DNA of 15,081 nt from CAWEZN01 sp964498015 (lineage in GTDB: Bacteria > Zixibacteria > MSB-5A5 > GN15 > PGXB01), in the NCBI GenBank assembly GCA_964498015.1, contig CAZCFT010000062.1:1-15081 (forward strand). Direction: 5' to 3'. The position numbers and the translations under genes are program-made. Below, piece after piece: positions 6,258 to 13,538 of the stretch; the stretch's first letter is position 1, and the number at the start of each line of letters is the position of its first letter. Under the pieces are notes generated by a model. The model was given only the letters and a program-made list of their open reading frames with translations. It was not told the origin of the DNA and did not search any database.

Positions 6258-7000
6258 AAATCGAAATAATCACTCTTTTCCCGGCCTATTTCGACTCGGT
6301 CATCACCCAGTCGATTGTGGGCCGCGGAATAGAAAAAAAGCTCTTTGACATACAAATCATCGACCTGCGGGATTTCGCGACTGATAAGCATAAAACCGCC
6401 GATGATAAACCATTCGGCGGCGGCGGCGGAATGGTTCTTAAAATTGAACCGCTTTTTGAGTGTCTGAGATCTCTTGGATATGACAAGTCGGACAAGACCG
6501 GGGAGAGAATTATTCTGACCAGCGCCGCCGGGAATCTGTTTACGCAGGATAAAGCCGTCGAGTACTCGCTTCTTGAAAGAGTGACAATCATCTGCGGCCA
6601 CTATCTGGGCATCGACGAGCGAATCCTTTCGCTTTTCCCGATTGAAGAAATATCTATTGGCGATTACGTCATGACTGGCGGCGAGGCGGCGGCAGCAGTT
6701 TTGCTTGACTCCATCACCCGCCTCATACCGGGCGTCTTGGGAAATTTTGAATCCGCCCTATCGGATTCGCATACCGAGAAATTCCTCGGCGCCCCGGTCT
6801 ATACCCGGCCGGAAGAATATATGGAATTTAAAGTTCCCGAACCGCTTTTGCAGGGGAATCATAAGGAAATTAAAAAATTTCGCAGATTAGAGTCACTCCG
6901 TAAAACCTATGAAAATCGGCCTGACTTATTGAATAATATTTTACTCGATTACGAAGAAATAATGTATATTGACCAATTGAAAAAGAAAGAAAAAAAATGA
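6254..7000 (+). CDS. trmD: tRNA (guanine-N1-)-methyltransferase TrmD
   Basis: Methylates N1 of G37 in tRNAs to prevent +1 frameshifting, using S-adenosylmethionine bound in a trefoil knot; works as a dimer. Visible signatures are MKIEIITLFP (1-10), DDKPFGGGGGMVLK (50-63), CGHYLGIDER (114-123), SIGDYVMTGGE (134-144), IPGVLGN (158-164), SDSH with the catalytic Asp at D171, and PVYTRPEEY (181-189). The position that reads Glu in E. coli RYEGIDER is Leu118 here. Length (248 aa) is normal. The ribosome binding site is poor; GAGGA lies 16 nt upstream and serves a mini-ORF better. Downstream rplS is 12 bp away, so both share a transcript. Confidence 0.97.
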   Translation: MKIEIITLFPAYFDSVITQSIVGRGIEKKLFDIQIIDLRDFATDKHKTADDKPFGGGGGMVLKIEPLFECLRSLGYDKSDKTGERIILTSAAGNLFTQDKAVEYSLLERVTIICGHYLGIDERILSLFPIEEISIGDYVMTGGEAAAAVLLDSITRLIPGVLGNFESALSDSHTEKFLGAPVYTRPEEYMEFKVPEPLLQGNHKEIKKFRRLESLRKTYENRPDLLNNILLDYEEIMYIDQLKKKEKK

Positions 7001-7012
7001 GAGGATAGATTT

Positions 7013-7387
7013 ATGAAACAGATAGCGCAGTTGGAAAAAACCTACATGAAGGACAAAGTCCCCCCCTTCAAATCAGGCGATACAGTCAAGGTGCATGTAA
7101 AAATCAGAGAAGGGGATAAAGAAAGAATCCAGGTCTTCCAGGGGACTGTTATTGGCCGCCGTGGCGGCGGAGTTGGCGAGACATTTACCGTCCGCAAAAT
7201 ATCGTCCGGTATAGGCGTAGAAAGAATTTTCCCGCTTCATTCCCCGAATGTTTCCAAGATTGAACGCATCCGTCAGGGGAAAGTCCATCGGGCGAAACTA
7301 TATTATATGCGTAGCCTAACCGGCAAATCCGCCCGCATCGACGAAAAGCTGGCGGAAAAAGAGGATAAAGGGAAAGAGAAAAAGTAA
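7013..7387 (+). CDS. rplS: 50S ribosomal protein L19
   Basis: Large-subunit protein at the 30S-50S interface. The family is recognisable from FKSGDTVKVHVKI (19-31), RIQVFQGTVIGRRGGGVGETFTVRKIS-like residues 38-64, the GVERIFPLHSPNV block (68-80) and KVHRAKLYYMRSLTGKSARI (89-108). The 124-aa length includes a short Lys/Glu-rich tail. GAGGA lies just upstream of ATG 7013. It is the last gene of the cluster, followed by a strong terminator. Confidence 0.97.
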   Translation: MKQIAQLEKTYMKDKVPPFKSGDTVKVHVKIREGDKERIQVFQGTVIGRRGGGVGETFTVRKISSGIGVERIFPLHSPNVSKIERIRQGKVHRAKLYYMRSLTGKSARIDEKLAEKEDKGKEKK

Positions 7388-7416
7388 TTTTTCTAATATC
7401 TCTCTTATCAGAATTC

Positions 7417-7450
7417 AATCAAGACCCACCCGTCGGGTCTTGATTTTTTT
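7417..7450 (+). terminator. Strong intrinsic terminator after rplS
   Basis: AATCAAGACCC (7417-7427) pairs perfectly over 11 bp with GGGTCTTGATT (7435-7445) around a 7-nt loop, and the T run goes on to 7450. It sits 30 bp past the rplS stop and closes the ffh-rplS operon. Confidence 0.93.
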
Positions 7451-7478
7451 CGGCAAGAGGGGTATGTCGGTAGGATAA

Positions 7479-7519
7479 GTTGCGGCTGGTCTTGCCGAGG
7501 CTTCAGCCGAGGTGTGACC
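7479..7519. repeat. 41-bp dispersed intergenic repeat, copy 1
   Basis: Matches 14306-14346 in the same orientation and at identical length with five mismatches. The invariant core is GGTCTTGCCGAGGC, then two variable bases, then CAGCCGAGGTGTGACC. It contains CCGAGG twice and begins and ends its core with GGTC/GACC. Confidence 0.8.
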
Positions 7520-7524
7520 TGCCG

Positions 7525-7593
7525 CCCGGCCGCTTTTGACGGGTAACAACTTAGTAGGTCAAACCCTTGTTGATAAACCCGGCTTTTGACGGG
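7525..7593. repeat. Two small CGGG hairpins with CTTTTGA loops
   Basis: CCCG (7525-7528) pairs with CGGG (7540-7543), and ACCCG (7577-7581) pairs with CGGGT (7590-7594). Both loops end in GCTTTTGA. They belong to the same hairpin style as the elements at 1990, 2459 and 15041. Confidence 0.5.
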
Positions 7594-7714
7594 TGGTTTC
7601 GACACCTCTTCTGACGGCTTTAGGGTTTTTCAACACTCCCTTAGGTCCATCAACTCTGTTCCGCTGGAATCAAAATTTTCATTTTCCTGTTATTAATTTA
7701 AGGAGTTTAATACA

Positions 7715-7780
7715 ATGATTCAGATTATCCCCCCCTCCCCATTTATCTATTCCCCTCCCGCCCCAAATTGCGTATCTTAA
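7715..7780 (+). other. SD-preceded 21-codon ORF, possible leader peptide
   Basis: AAGGAG (about 7700-7705) stands 9-10 nt before ATG 7715. The frame encodes a Pro-rich peptide (PPSPFIYSPPAP at residues 6-17) and ends with TAA 7778-7780, just 6 nt before ATG 7787 in the same frame. It contains a C7 run. It could be a leader peptide for the operon, or the decayed start of the 54-codon ORF that follows. The Pro-rich content may simply reflect a C-rich leader. Confidence 0.3.
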
Positions 7781-7786
7781 TCAAGT

Positions 7787-7951
7787 ATGCTCGATTTTCC
7801 GCCTACCGCAATGCCATTTACCGCCCAAAGGAATGGAGCCTATCTGGTAGAAATAAATATCGAGCCTACCCCATTAACCGAATTTGCCGATTATTTTCTA
7901 CAGGGCAAATCAGGCGAAATCCTGCCGGAAATTGTCCGGGAGTTGAAATAA
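7787..7951 (+). CDS. Small 54-aa protein of unknown function, coupled to the radical SAM gene
   Basis: I do not recognise this protein. ATG 7787 opens a 54-codon frame whose TAA overlaps the ATG of the next gene as TAATG, the same junction seen between pyrD and pyrF. Residues from the internal ATG (7811) onward look protein-like: NGAYLVEINIEPTPLTEF, then an acidic/hydrophobic amphipathic end EILPEIVRELK. No Shine-Dalgarno sequence is obvious for either ATG. The -AAATAATG- overlap and the sensible composition argue for a real gene, with 7811 as an alternative start (46 aa). A longer frame at 7768 overlapping it reads basic, low-likelihood residues and only becomes coding at 7951. Confidence 0.5.
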   Translation: MLDFPPTAMPFTAQRNGAYLVEINIEPTPLTEFADYFLQGKSGEILPEIVRELK

Positions 7952-8862
7952 TGAAAAAGCGCACTCCCGAAGAAATTATCGAACTGGGAAAAAGCCTCTA
8001 CGAGTCTATGTCCAATTGCCGGCTCTGCCCGATGGAGTGCAAGGTCAACCGTCTCGAAAGACAGGTCGGCAAATGCAATAGCGCCGCCGAGCTCAAGGTC
8101 GCCAGTTTCAACCTTCATTTGGGTGAGGAACCGCCGCTCTCCGGCGGGCGTGGCTCCGGGACCATTTTTCTATCCAACTGTTCGCTCTTCTGCAAATATT
8201 GCCAGAATTACCCAATCTCCCAATTCGGGAACGGCCGGGTTGTGTCTACTGACGAATGCAAAGATATGATGTTGAACCTCCAATCCCGCGGCGCCGACAA
8301 TATCAATTTTGTAACTCCTGACCACATGCTTCCCCTGCTTTTGATTGCTCTTGGCAAAGCGCAGATGCAAGGGCTCAAAGCGCCGATCGTCTATAACTGC
8401 TCCGGATATCAAAAACTGGATATATTACAGCAGTTGGAGGGTATAATTGACATATATCTTGTTGATATGCGATACAATGACAATGAATTGGCGTTGAAAT
8501 ACTCTGGATGCCATAATTATCGCGAAATAAATCAATCTGCGGTGAAAGAAATGTATCGACAGGTCGGAAATCTAAAGATCGATAACAGAGGTTTGGCGCT
8601 GTCGGGAGTTTTGATTCGCCATCTGGCGCTTCCCGATAATATTTCCGGCTCAAAAGAGATTTTTCAATTCCTTGCTAAAGAAGTCTCAAAAGATATATAT
8701 ATTTCACTGATGAGCCAATATTTCCCCGCATATAAGGCGCCTGAGGATAATAGAATCTGTCGGCGAGTGACTGCCGAGGAATTCCATCAGGCAACCGAAG
8801 CTTTTTATTCCGCCGGTCTTCAAAATGGATATATTCAGGAATTGGAATATGAAACGGTTTAA
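7951..8862 (+). CDS. PflX-like radical SAM protein (pyruvate formate-lyase-activating enzyme homologue)
   Basis: Radical SAM Fe-S protein of the PflX/COG1313 type. The CSLFCKYCQN motif (C77, C81, C84) binds the [4Fe-4S] cluster that cleaves S-adenosylmethionine. A second Cys group lies before it, CRLCPMEC and KC (C23, C26, C30, C42), and the HLGEEPPLSGGRGSGTIFLS block (56-75) is characteristic. Substrate is unknown for the family; no glycyl-radical enzyme is encoded in the window, so the 'activase' label is by homology only. The start is set at 7951 (303 aa), since GGGAG lies just upstream and family similarity begins there; the in-frame extension to 7768 looks non-coding. It overlaps the 54-codon ORF by 1 nt and the next gene by 14 nt. 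Confidence 0.9.
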   Translation: MKKRTPEEIIELGKSLYESMSNCRLCPMECKVNRLERQVGKCNSAAELKVASFNLHLGEEPPLSGGRGSGTIFLSNCSLFCKYCQNYPISQFGNGRVVSTDECKDMMLNLQSRGADNINFVTPDHMLPLLLIALGKAQMQGLKAPIVYNCSGYQKLDILQQLEGIIDIYLVDMRYNDNELALKYSGCHNYREINQSAVKEMYRQVGNLKIDNRGLALSGVLIRHLALPDNISGSKEIFQFLAKEVSKDIYISLMSQYFPAYKAPEDNRICRRVTAEEFHQATEAFYSAGLQNGYIQELEYETV

Positions 8863-10966
8863 TACACTTCTTTCCCTACTCCTCGTTATGGTTCTTGCCT
8901 CCGGATGCGTCTATTACAATACCTTTTACCATGCCCGCAAGTCTTTTAACGACGCCGAATCAAAGCGGAAAAATGCCGGGCCACGGGTATCCGGCAAAAG
9001 CTTCTCCGGCCAATACAGCAAGGCGATTGAGAAATCACAGAAAATCCTGGAAAAATATCCCAATTCCAGCTGGTATGATGATGCTTTGTTTGTCAACGGC
9101 GTTTCCAACTATTATGTTGAGGAATACTCCAAAGCCGAGAGACGGTTTCGGGAGTTAATTGCCAACTATCCGGAATCCCAGTTTGTCAAAGAGAGCAGGC
9201 TTTATATGGCCAAGACCAAATTGAAGCTTGGCGAAGAAGCCGAGGCCATGGTTCAATTTGAGGCCCTCTTTACTGAGAGCAAAGAACGAAGTGTCAAAGT
9301 TGAGGCCGCATTAGCTCTGGGGCAATACTATTTCGATAAAAAGAATTATTCCGAGGGAGAAAAATATTTTTCGTCACTGCTTGATTCGCTGGGGAACGAC
9401 CAAGAAAAGGTGGTGGCGCAGATGTATATCGCTGATGGCCAATACGCCCGGTTCAATTATAAATCCGCCCTCGACAGCTACCTGAAAGTATTAGACTATA
9501 AACCGTCTTTGGCAGATCAATATAAGGCCAATTTCAGGGCAGGCGAATGCTCATTCTTTCTGCATCAGATCGAAGACGGGATGATGTATTTCAATAAGCT
9601 GGCTACTGAACCCCTCTATTTCGATTCTTTGCCCTCGATCAAATTGATGATTGCTTTCGGATATGAGCTCGACGGGAATGTTCAGCTGGCTGAAGAAATC
9701 TATAATCAGGTCACCGTAGAAAGTCAGCGTCAGCAGGGGGCTGTCGCTTATTATAACCTCGGCTTGATTCATCAGTTCGATTATGAGAATTATAAAAAAG
9801 CCAAAGAATTTTATGACAAGGCAAAATCATTCGGCTCCGGTTCGGGGATATATCAAGATGCACTCCAACGTTCTTCGGACATTGGAAAACTCCAGGAATA
9901 TTCCAAAATGCAAGCTCTTGATACATCAGCGACTCAGGACGACATCGACAATGCCGCCAAAACCCAGTACCTTCTGGCCGAATTGTACCTCACTCAATTG
10001 GGCAAGCCCGATTCGGCTCTTCAGGAATTTCAATATGTGATTGATAAGTTTCCCAATTCATACCTTATTCCTAAGGCGCTCATAGCTAAAGGATTGGTTT
10101 TGAGAGACAATTTTGACGACACCCTCGGATTTGATTCCTCCCTAAGAAAAGTATTGCAGGATTATCCGCATTCCGACTTCGTCCCGGAGGCGATCGGACT
10201 GCTTGGTCTGGCCGGCACGATGGCCGATACCGGATATGCCGAGCTCTATTTCCACAAGGCAGAGCAATTCGCCTTTGACCAAAATTCGACAGACTCAACC
10301 GCATCTAATAATCTCGATTCCGCCAAATATTATTATCGATTGGTTGCCGACAGTTTCCCCCGCTCATCCTTCAATAATCAAGCCAAATTCACCCTTCTCT
10401 GGTTGGTCGAAAACTATGAAAGCCCCGGCGATTCAACTTTGTACTTTGCCTATGCCAATTTTGCCGATTCCTTCGCCTCCTCTGAATTCGGCAAAGAAGC
10501 GCAAAAAAAAATTATTCTCCAGCCGAAGATATTCAAGCAGGTTCAAGATACTTCTGCAGTGACAGCCGCTTCCTCTCAACAGCAAGGGCAGGCAGTCGAT
10601 TCGACCGCCGACTCAACCGCTCAGCGAGCGCTCTCTCCGGAAGAGAAATATTATATCGACCGTGATGGTAATAAAATTGTCAATGTCGGACAAGAACCCA
10701 TACGCACCGATAAAGAGTTTCGTTATCCTCCGGCGGCTTACACTCTGAATTTCGAAGGAAAGCTTGTTTTCCAAATAAAGCTCGACCCCTTTGGCGATGT
10801 TACTGATTTGGAACTCAAGAATCCCACGCCATCAGAAGAGCTTAATACTGAAGCCGCAGAAACAGTCAAGGGATTCCATTTCGACATGCAGAGCATTCGC
10901 CCTGAGCTCTATGATTCCTGGATGGTCTATAATTTCAATGTCAAATTGCCCCAGAGTCTGAGATGA
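8849..10966 (+). CDS. TPR-repeat outer-membrane-type lipoprotein with TonB-like C-terminal domain
   Basis: The 705-aa product has a lipoprotein signal: KR, a hydrophobic core, and LASGC with lipidation at Cys20, followed by VYYNTFYHARKSF. Several tetratricopeptide repeats follow, for example KILEKYPNSSWYDDALF (65-81), ELIANYPESQFVKESRLY and EFQYVIDKFPNSYLIPKAL, of the BamD/CpoB style. A Gln/Ser/Ala/Thr-rich linker near residue 565-600 leads to a final ~80-residue segment (EGKLVFQIKLDPFGDVTDLEL, then YNFNVKLP) resembling a TonB C-terminal domain. The likely role is protein-protein scaffolding in the periplasm or outer membrane; the partner is unknown. ATG 8849 is chosen because AGGA (8837-8840) precedes it and the signal peptide begins there. 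It overlaps pflX by 14 nt and pyrK by 4 nt (ATGA), so it is translated as part of one operon. Confidence 0.88.
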   Translation: MKRFNTLLSLLLVMVLASGCVYYNTFYHARKSFNDAESKRKNAGPRVSGKSFSGQYSKAIEKSQKILEKYPNSSWYDDALFVNGVSNYYVEEYSKAERRFRELIANYPESQFVKESRLYMAKTKLKLGEEAEAMVQFEALFTESKERSVKVEAALALGQYYFDKKNYSEGEKYFSSLLDSLGNDQEKVVAQMYIADGQYARFNYKSALDSYLKVLDYKPSLADQYKANFRAGECSFFLHQIEDGMMYFNKLATEPLYFDSLPSIKLMIAFGYELDGNVQLAEEIYNQVTVESQRQQGAVAYYNLGLIHQFDYENYKKAKEFYDKAKSFGSGSGIYQDALQRSSDIGKLQEYSKMQALDTSATQDDIDNAAKTQYLLAELYLTQLGKPDSALQEFQYVIDKFPNSYLIPKALIAKGLVLRDNFDDTLGFDSSLRKVLQDYPHSDFVPEAIGLLGLAGTMADTGYAELYFHKAEQFAFDQNSTDSTASNNLDSAKYYYRLVADSFPRSSFNNQAKFTLLWLVENYESPGDSTLYFAYANFADSFASSEFGKEAQKKIILQPKIFKQVQDTSAVTAASSQQQGQAVDSTADSTAQRALSPEEKYYIDRDGNKIVNVGQEPIRTDKEFRYPPAAYTLNFEGKLVFQIKLDPFGDVTDLELKNPTPSEELNTEAAETVKGFHFDMQSIRPELYDSWMVYNFNVKLPQSLR

Positions 10967-11754
10967 GAAAAATTGCCATCGAGACTGCGGAAGTCTTGAC
11001 CAAAAAAAAACATGCCCACGATTCAATTTTGCTCATTCTGGGCCCCTTTTCCAGGGCCGGTTCCATAAAACCGGGACAATTTGTCCATATTAAAATTAAT
11101 CATTCTGATATCTTTTTCAGAAGAGCCTTTTCAGTGTATGACATTAATCCCAGGGACAATTCCTTCAGCATTCTCTTCAAAGTCTATGGCCGGGGTACGG
11201 CCCGGCTTGCCGAAATCGGGAAAGGGGAGAAGCTCAACATCATGGGCCCTCTGGGGAACAGCTTCACACTCCCGTCGCGAAGGGAAATATCAATCCTTGC
11301 CGGCGGAGGAATAGGCATGCCGCCGATTTACCTTCTTGCAAAACAAATGGTCGAAAAGGGCTACGACCGCGACAGAATATGGTTTTTCTATGGCGGTAAG
11401 ACAAAAAATGAATTGATCGAACTCCCTCGCCTGAAAAAGCTGGGAGTGAACTTAATATGTACGACTGATGACGGCTCTTATGGTTTCAAAGGTCTTGTCG
11501 GCAGCGCCGTTAAAGAAGCAATTTCCGGGGAAAATAATAAATATAGAATCTATGCCTGCGGCCCGCAGGGAATGCTGAAGGCGATTGACTCGCTTGCTCG
11601 CAAATCCGATATACCCGGCCAGCTTTCTCTGGAAGCGCCTATGCCGTGCGGTATCGGGATATGTCTGGGTTGTATCGTGCCTTTAAGAGCCGGAGGGTAT
11701 AGTCGCGTCTGTCGGGATGGACCAATCTATAATATCGGTGAGGTACTGTTATGA
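10963..11754 (+). CDS. pyrK: Dihydroorotate dehydrogenase electron transfer subunit PyrK
   Basis: Iron-sulfur flavoprotein that passes electrons from PyrD (class 1B) to NAD+. FAD-binding RRAFS is at 53-57, the nucleotide-binding GGGIGMPP at 114-121 and the YACGPQGML motif at 197-205. Four cysteines for the [2Fe-2S] cluster are in PCGIGICLGC (C229, C234, C237) and YSRVC (C250). Length (263 aa) is normal. The ATG overlaps the preceding TGA, and its own stop overlaps the start of pyrD, which fits two subunits made in matched amounts. Confidence 0.95.
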   Translation: MRKIAIETAEVLTKKKHAHDSILLILGPFSRAGSIKPGQFVHIKINHSDIFFRRAFSVYDINPRDNSFSILFKVYGRGTARLAEIGKGEKLNIMGPLGNSFTLPSRREISILAGGGIGMPPIYLLAKQMVEKGYDRDRIWFFYGGKTKNELIELPRLKKLGVNLICTTDDGSYGFKGLVGSAVKEAISGENNKYRIYACGPQGMLKAIDSLARKSDIPGQLSLEAPMPCGIGICLGCIVPLRAGGYSRVCRDGPIYNIGEVLL

Positions 11755-12665
11755 TCCCCGACCTATCCGTCGAAATCGCCGGAATAAAGCTAAAGAACCC
11801 GATTTTGACCGCATCAGGCGCTTGCGGCTACGGAGAGGAACTGGCCGACCTATTTGATCTTTCTCTTTTGGGCGGGATTGTCACCAAATCAATTACGGTC
11901 AAACCTCGCGAGGGGCATCCTCCTCCGCGAACTGCCGAAACCGATTCCGGCATGCTCAACGCCATTGGGCTGGCCAATGTCGGCGTCGACAAATTTATCG
12001 AGGATAAACTGCAATTTCTGGAAAAATTCGATACTTGCGTTATTGCGAATGTAGCTGGCGCTACCAGTCAGGAATATGTTGATATCTGCGCCCGGTTGGC
12101 CGATTGTCCTCGGGCCGATATGGTGGAACTGAATTTCTCATGCCCCAATGTTGAGCGCGGAATGTCCATTGCATCCAGTCCGCTTCAGGCCGAAAAGACC
12201 GTGCGGGAAGTCAAAAAAGTCTTCTCCCGTCCGGTCATTGCCAAACTTTCGCCGAATGTAACCGACATCTCCGAAATCGCCCGTGCCTGTGAGACAGGAG
12301 GCGCTGATGCTCTTTCAATGATAAACACCCTTGTTGGCATGGCCGTCGATATTGAAACTTTCCGGCCGCGATTGACCAATAATACCGGTGGGCTTTCCGG
12401 CCCGGCCATAAAACCGGTCGCGCTGGCAATGGTACATAAAGTCCATAAATCAGTGAGAATCCCGATCATTGGCATCGGCGGAATATCCAATTATAAAGAT
12501 GTCGTCGAATTTTTCCTGTGCGGGGCGCAGGCTGTCCAGATAGGAACTGCTTTGTTTGTCCAGCCGGATGCGCCGGTTCAAATAATCAAAGACTTGATAA
12601 AATATCTAACACAGCATAAATTCAAGTCTGTCAATGAACTTGTTGGACAATTGAGGATTTATTAA
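11751..12665 (+). CDS. pyrD: Dihydroorotate dehydrogenase, class 1B catalytic subunit
   Basis: Oxidises dihydroorotate to orotate in de novo pyrimidine synthesis, in a heterotetramer with PyrK. The FMN-barrel signatures are NPILTASGACGYG (16-28), TKSITVKPREG (45-55) with the FMN-contacting Lys, ELNFSCPNV (126-134) with catalytic Cys131 (Cys marks class 1B; class 2 uses Ser), AKLSPN, and IIGIGGISNYKD near the C-terminus. Length (304 aa) is typical. ATGA overlap with pyrK upstream and TAATG overlap with pyrF downstream show tight coupling. Confidence 0.97.
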   Translation: MIPDLSVEIAGIKLKNPILTASGACGYGEELADLFDLSLLGGIVTKSITVKPREGHPPPRTAETDSGMLNAIGLANVGVDKFIEDKLQFLEKFDTCVIANVAGATSQEYVDICARLADCPRADMVELNFSCPNVERGMSIASSPLQAEKTVREVKKVFSRPVIAKLSPNVTDISEIARACETGGADALSMINTLVGMAVDIETFRPRLTNNTGGLSGPAIKPVALAMVHKVHKSVRIPIIGIGGISNYKDVVEFFLCGAQAVQIGTALFVQPDAPVQIIKDLIKYLTQHKFKSVNELVGQLRIY

Positions 12666-13495
12666 TGAGCGCAACCGGCGAACTGAAAAAGATACAGGAA
12701 AAAAACAAATCGATGCTCTGCGTCGGTCTCGACCTCGACAGAAAAAGAGTTCCCACAAATTATGCCACATCCATAAAAGGGCTGTATGATTTTACCATGC
12801 GTATCGTTGAGGCGACCTCCGACATTGTCTGCGCCTATAAACCCAATCTGGCCTTTTTTGAAGAACTTGGGCCCGACGGATTTTCGCTTCTGGAGAAGCT
12901 TTCTTCAAAAATTCCCGATGACATTCCGGTCATTCTTGACGGCAAACTGGGGGATATTGGGAATACCGCCGCTCATTACGCCGCCGCCATGTTTGAACGA
13001 TACGGCGCCGATTGGGTCACCGTTAATCCCTATATGGGGTATGATTCGATCCGTCCTTTTCTGGAATATAAAGACAAGGGAGCCTTTATTCTCTGCTTGA
13101 CCTCCAATCCGGGAAGCCGGGATTTCCAATTTCTGCATGTCCTGAACAAGCCAATCTACATGTATGTTGCAGAGAAAGTCGCCTATTGGGACAAAGAGCA
13201 AAATATAGGCCTGGTAGTGGGGGCAACCCATGCGGAGCAACTGTCCGAAATTAGAAAAGTCTCCGGCGATTTGCCGATTTTGATTCCTGGCGTTGGCGCG
13301 CAGGAGGGAAGTCTCGGGCAAGCGGTTCTGGCCGGCACAGATAGTTTCAAAAAACCCGCAGTGATAAATGTCTCCCGCACCGTGATATATGCGTCGCCTG
13401 AAGAGGATTTCGACAAGGCGGCGCGCGCTGAAGTTGAAAAATTGAATTCTGTCATAAATGATCTTCGTGCCGCCAACAGCGCCCCGGCGTCATGA
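12665..13495 (+). CDS. pyrF: Orotidine 5'-phosphate decarboxylase (subfamily 2)
   Basis: Converts OMP to UMP, the last step of de novo pyrimidine synthesis. The 276-aa barrel matches the longer subfamily-2 enzymes. The catalytic D-x-K-x-x-D array reads DGKLGDIGNTAAHYA with D92, K94 and D97. The order continues with TVNPYMGYDSIRPFL (119-133), LTSNPGS (145-151), VVGATH and PGVGAQEG. The usual Arg in KRGD is Leu95 here. Its ATG overlaps the pyrD TAA by one base. A T-run follows the stop (13496-13503) without a clear stem, so termination there is uncertain. Confidence 0.96.
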   Translation: MSATGELKKIQEKNKSMLCVGLDLDRKRVPTNYATSIKGLYDFTMRIVEATSDIVCAYKPNLAFFEELGPDGFSLLEKLSSKIPDDIPVILDGKLGDIGNTAAHYAAAMFERYGADWVTVNPYMGYDSIRPFLEYKDKGAFILCLTSNPGSRDFQFLHVLNKPIYMYVAEKVAYWDKEQNIGLVVGATHAEQLSEIRKVSGDLPILIPGVGAQEGSLGQAVLAGTDSFKKPAVINVSRTVIYASPEEDFDKAARAEVEKLNSVINDLRAANSAPAS

Positions 13496-13538
13496 TTTTT
13501 TTTAGAGCCGAACCGCACATTCTCAAGCGGGGGGGAAA

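Larger units (their letters stand above)
7388..7786. other. 399-bp gene-poor region with terminator and clustered repeats
   Basis: After the rplS terminator this stretch holds a 41-bp dispersed repeat (7479-7519), two CGGG hairpins (7525-7543 and 7578-7593) and the 12-mer TCAAACCCTTGT (7559-7570), which recurs at 14116-14127. It then turns AT-rich (7671-7715), where the promoter of the next operon probably lies, although no convincing -35/-10 pair was found. A 21-codon ORF with a good ribosome binding site starts at 7715. Confidence 0.6.

Noticed and set aside
7768..7950. N-terminal extension of the radical SAM protein
   Set aside because: The residues are unlike the family and another frame in the same bases (7787-7951) looks more protein-like and ends in a TAATG overlap with ATG 7951.
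12905..13321. 138-aa minus-strand ORF inside pyrF
   Set aside because: Overlaps the fully conserved pyrF frame and has no recognisable features.
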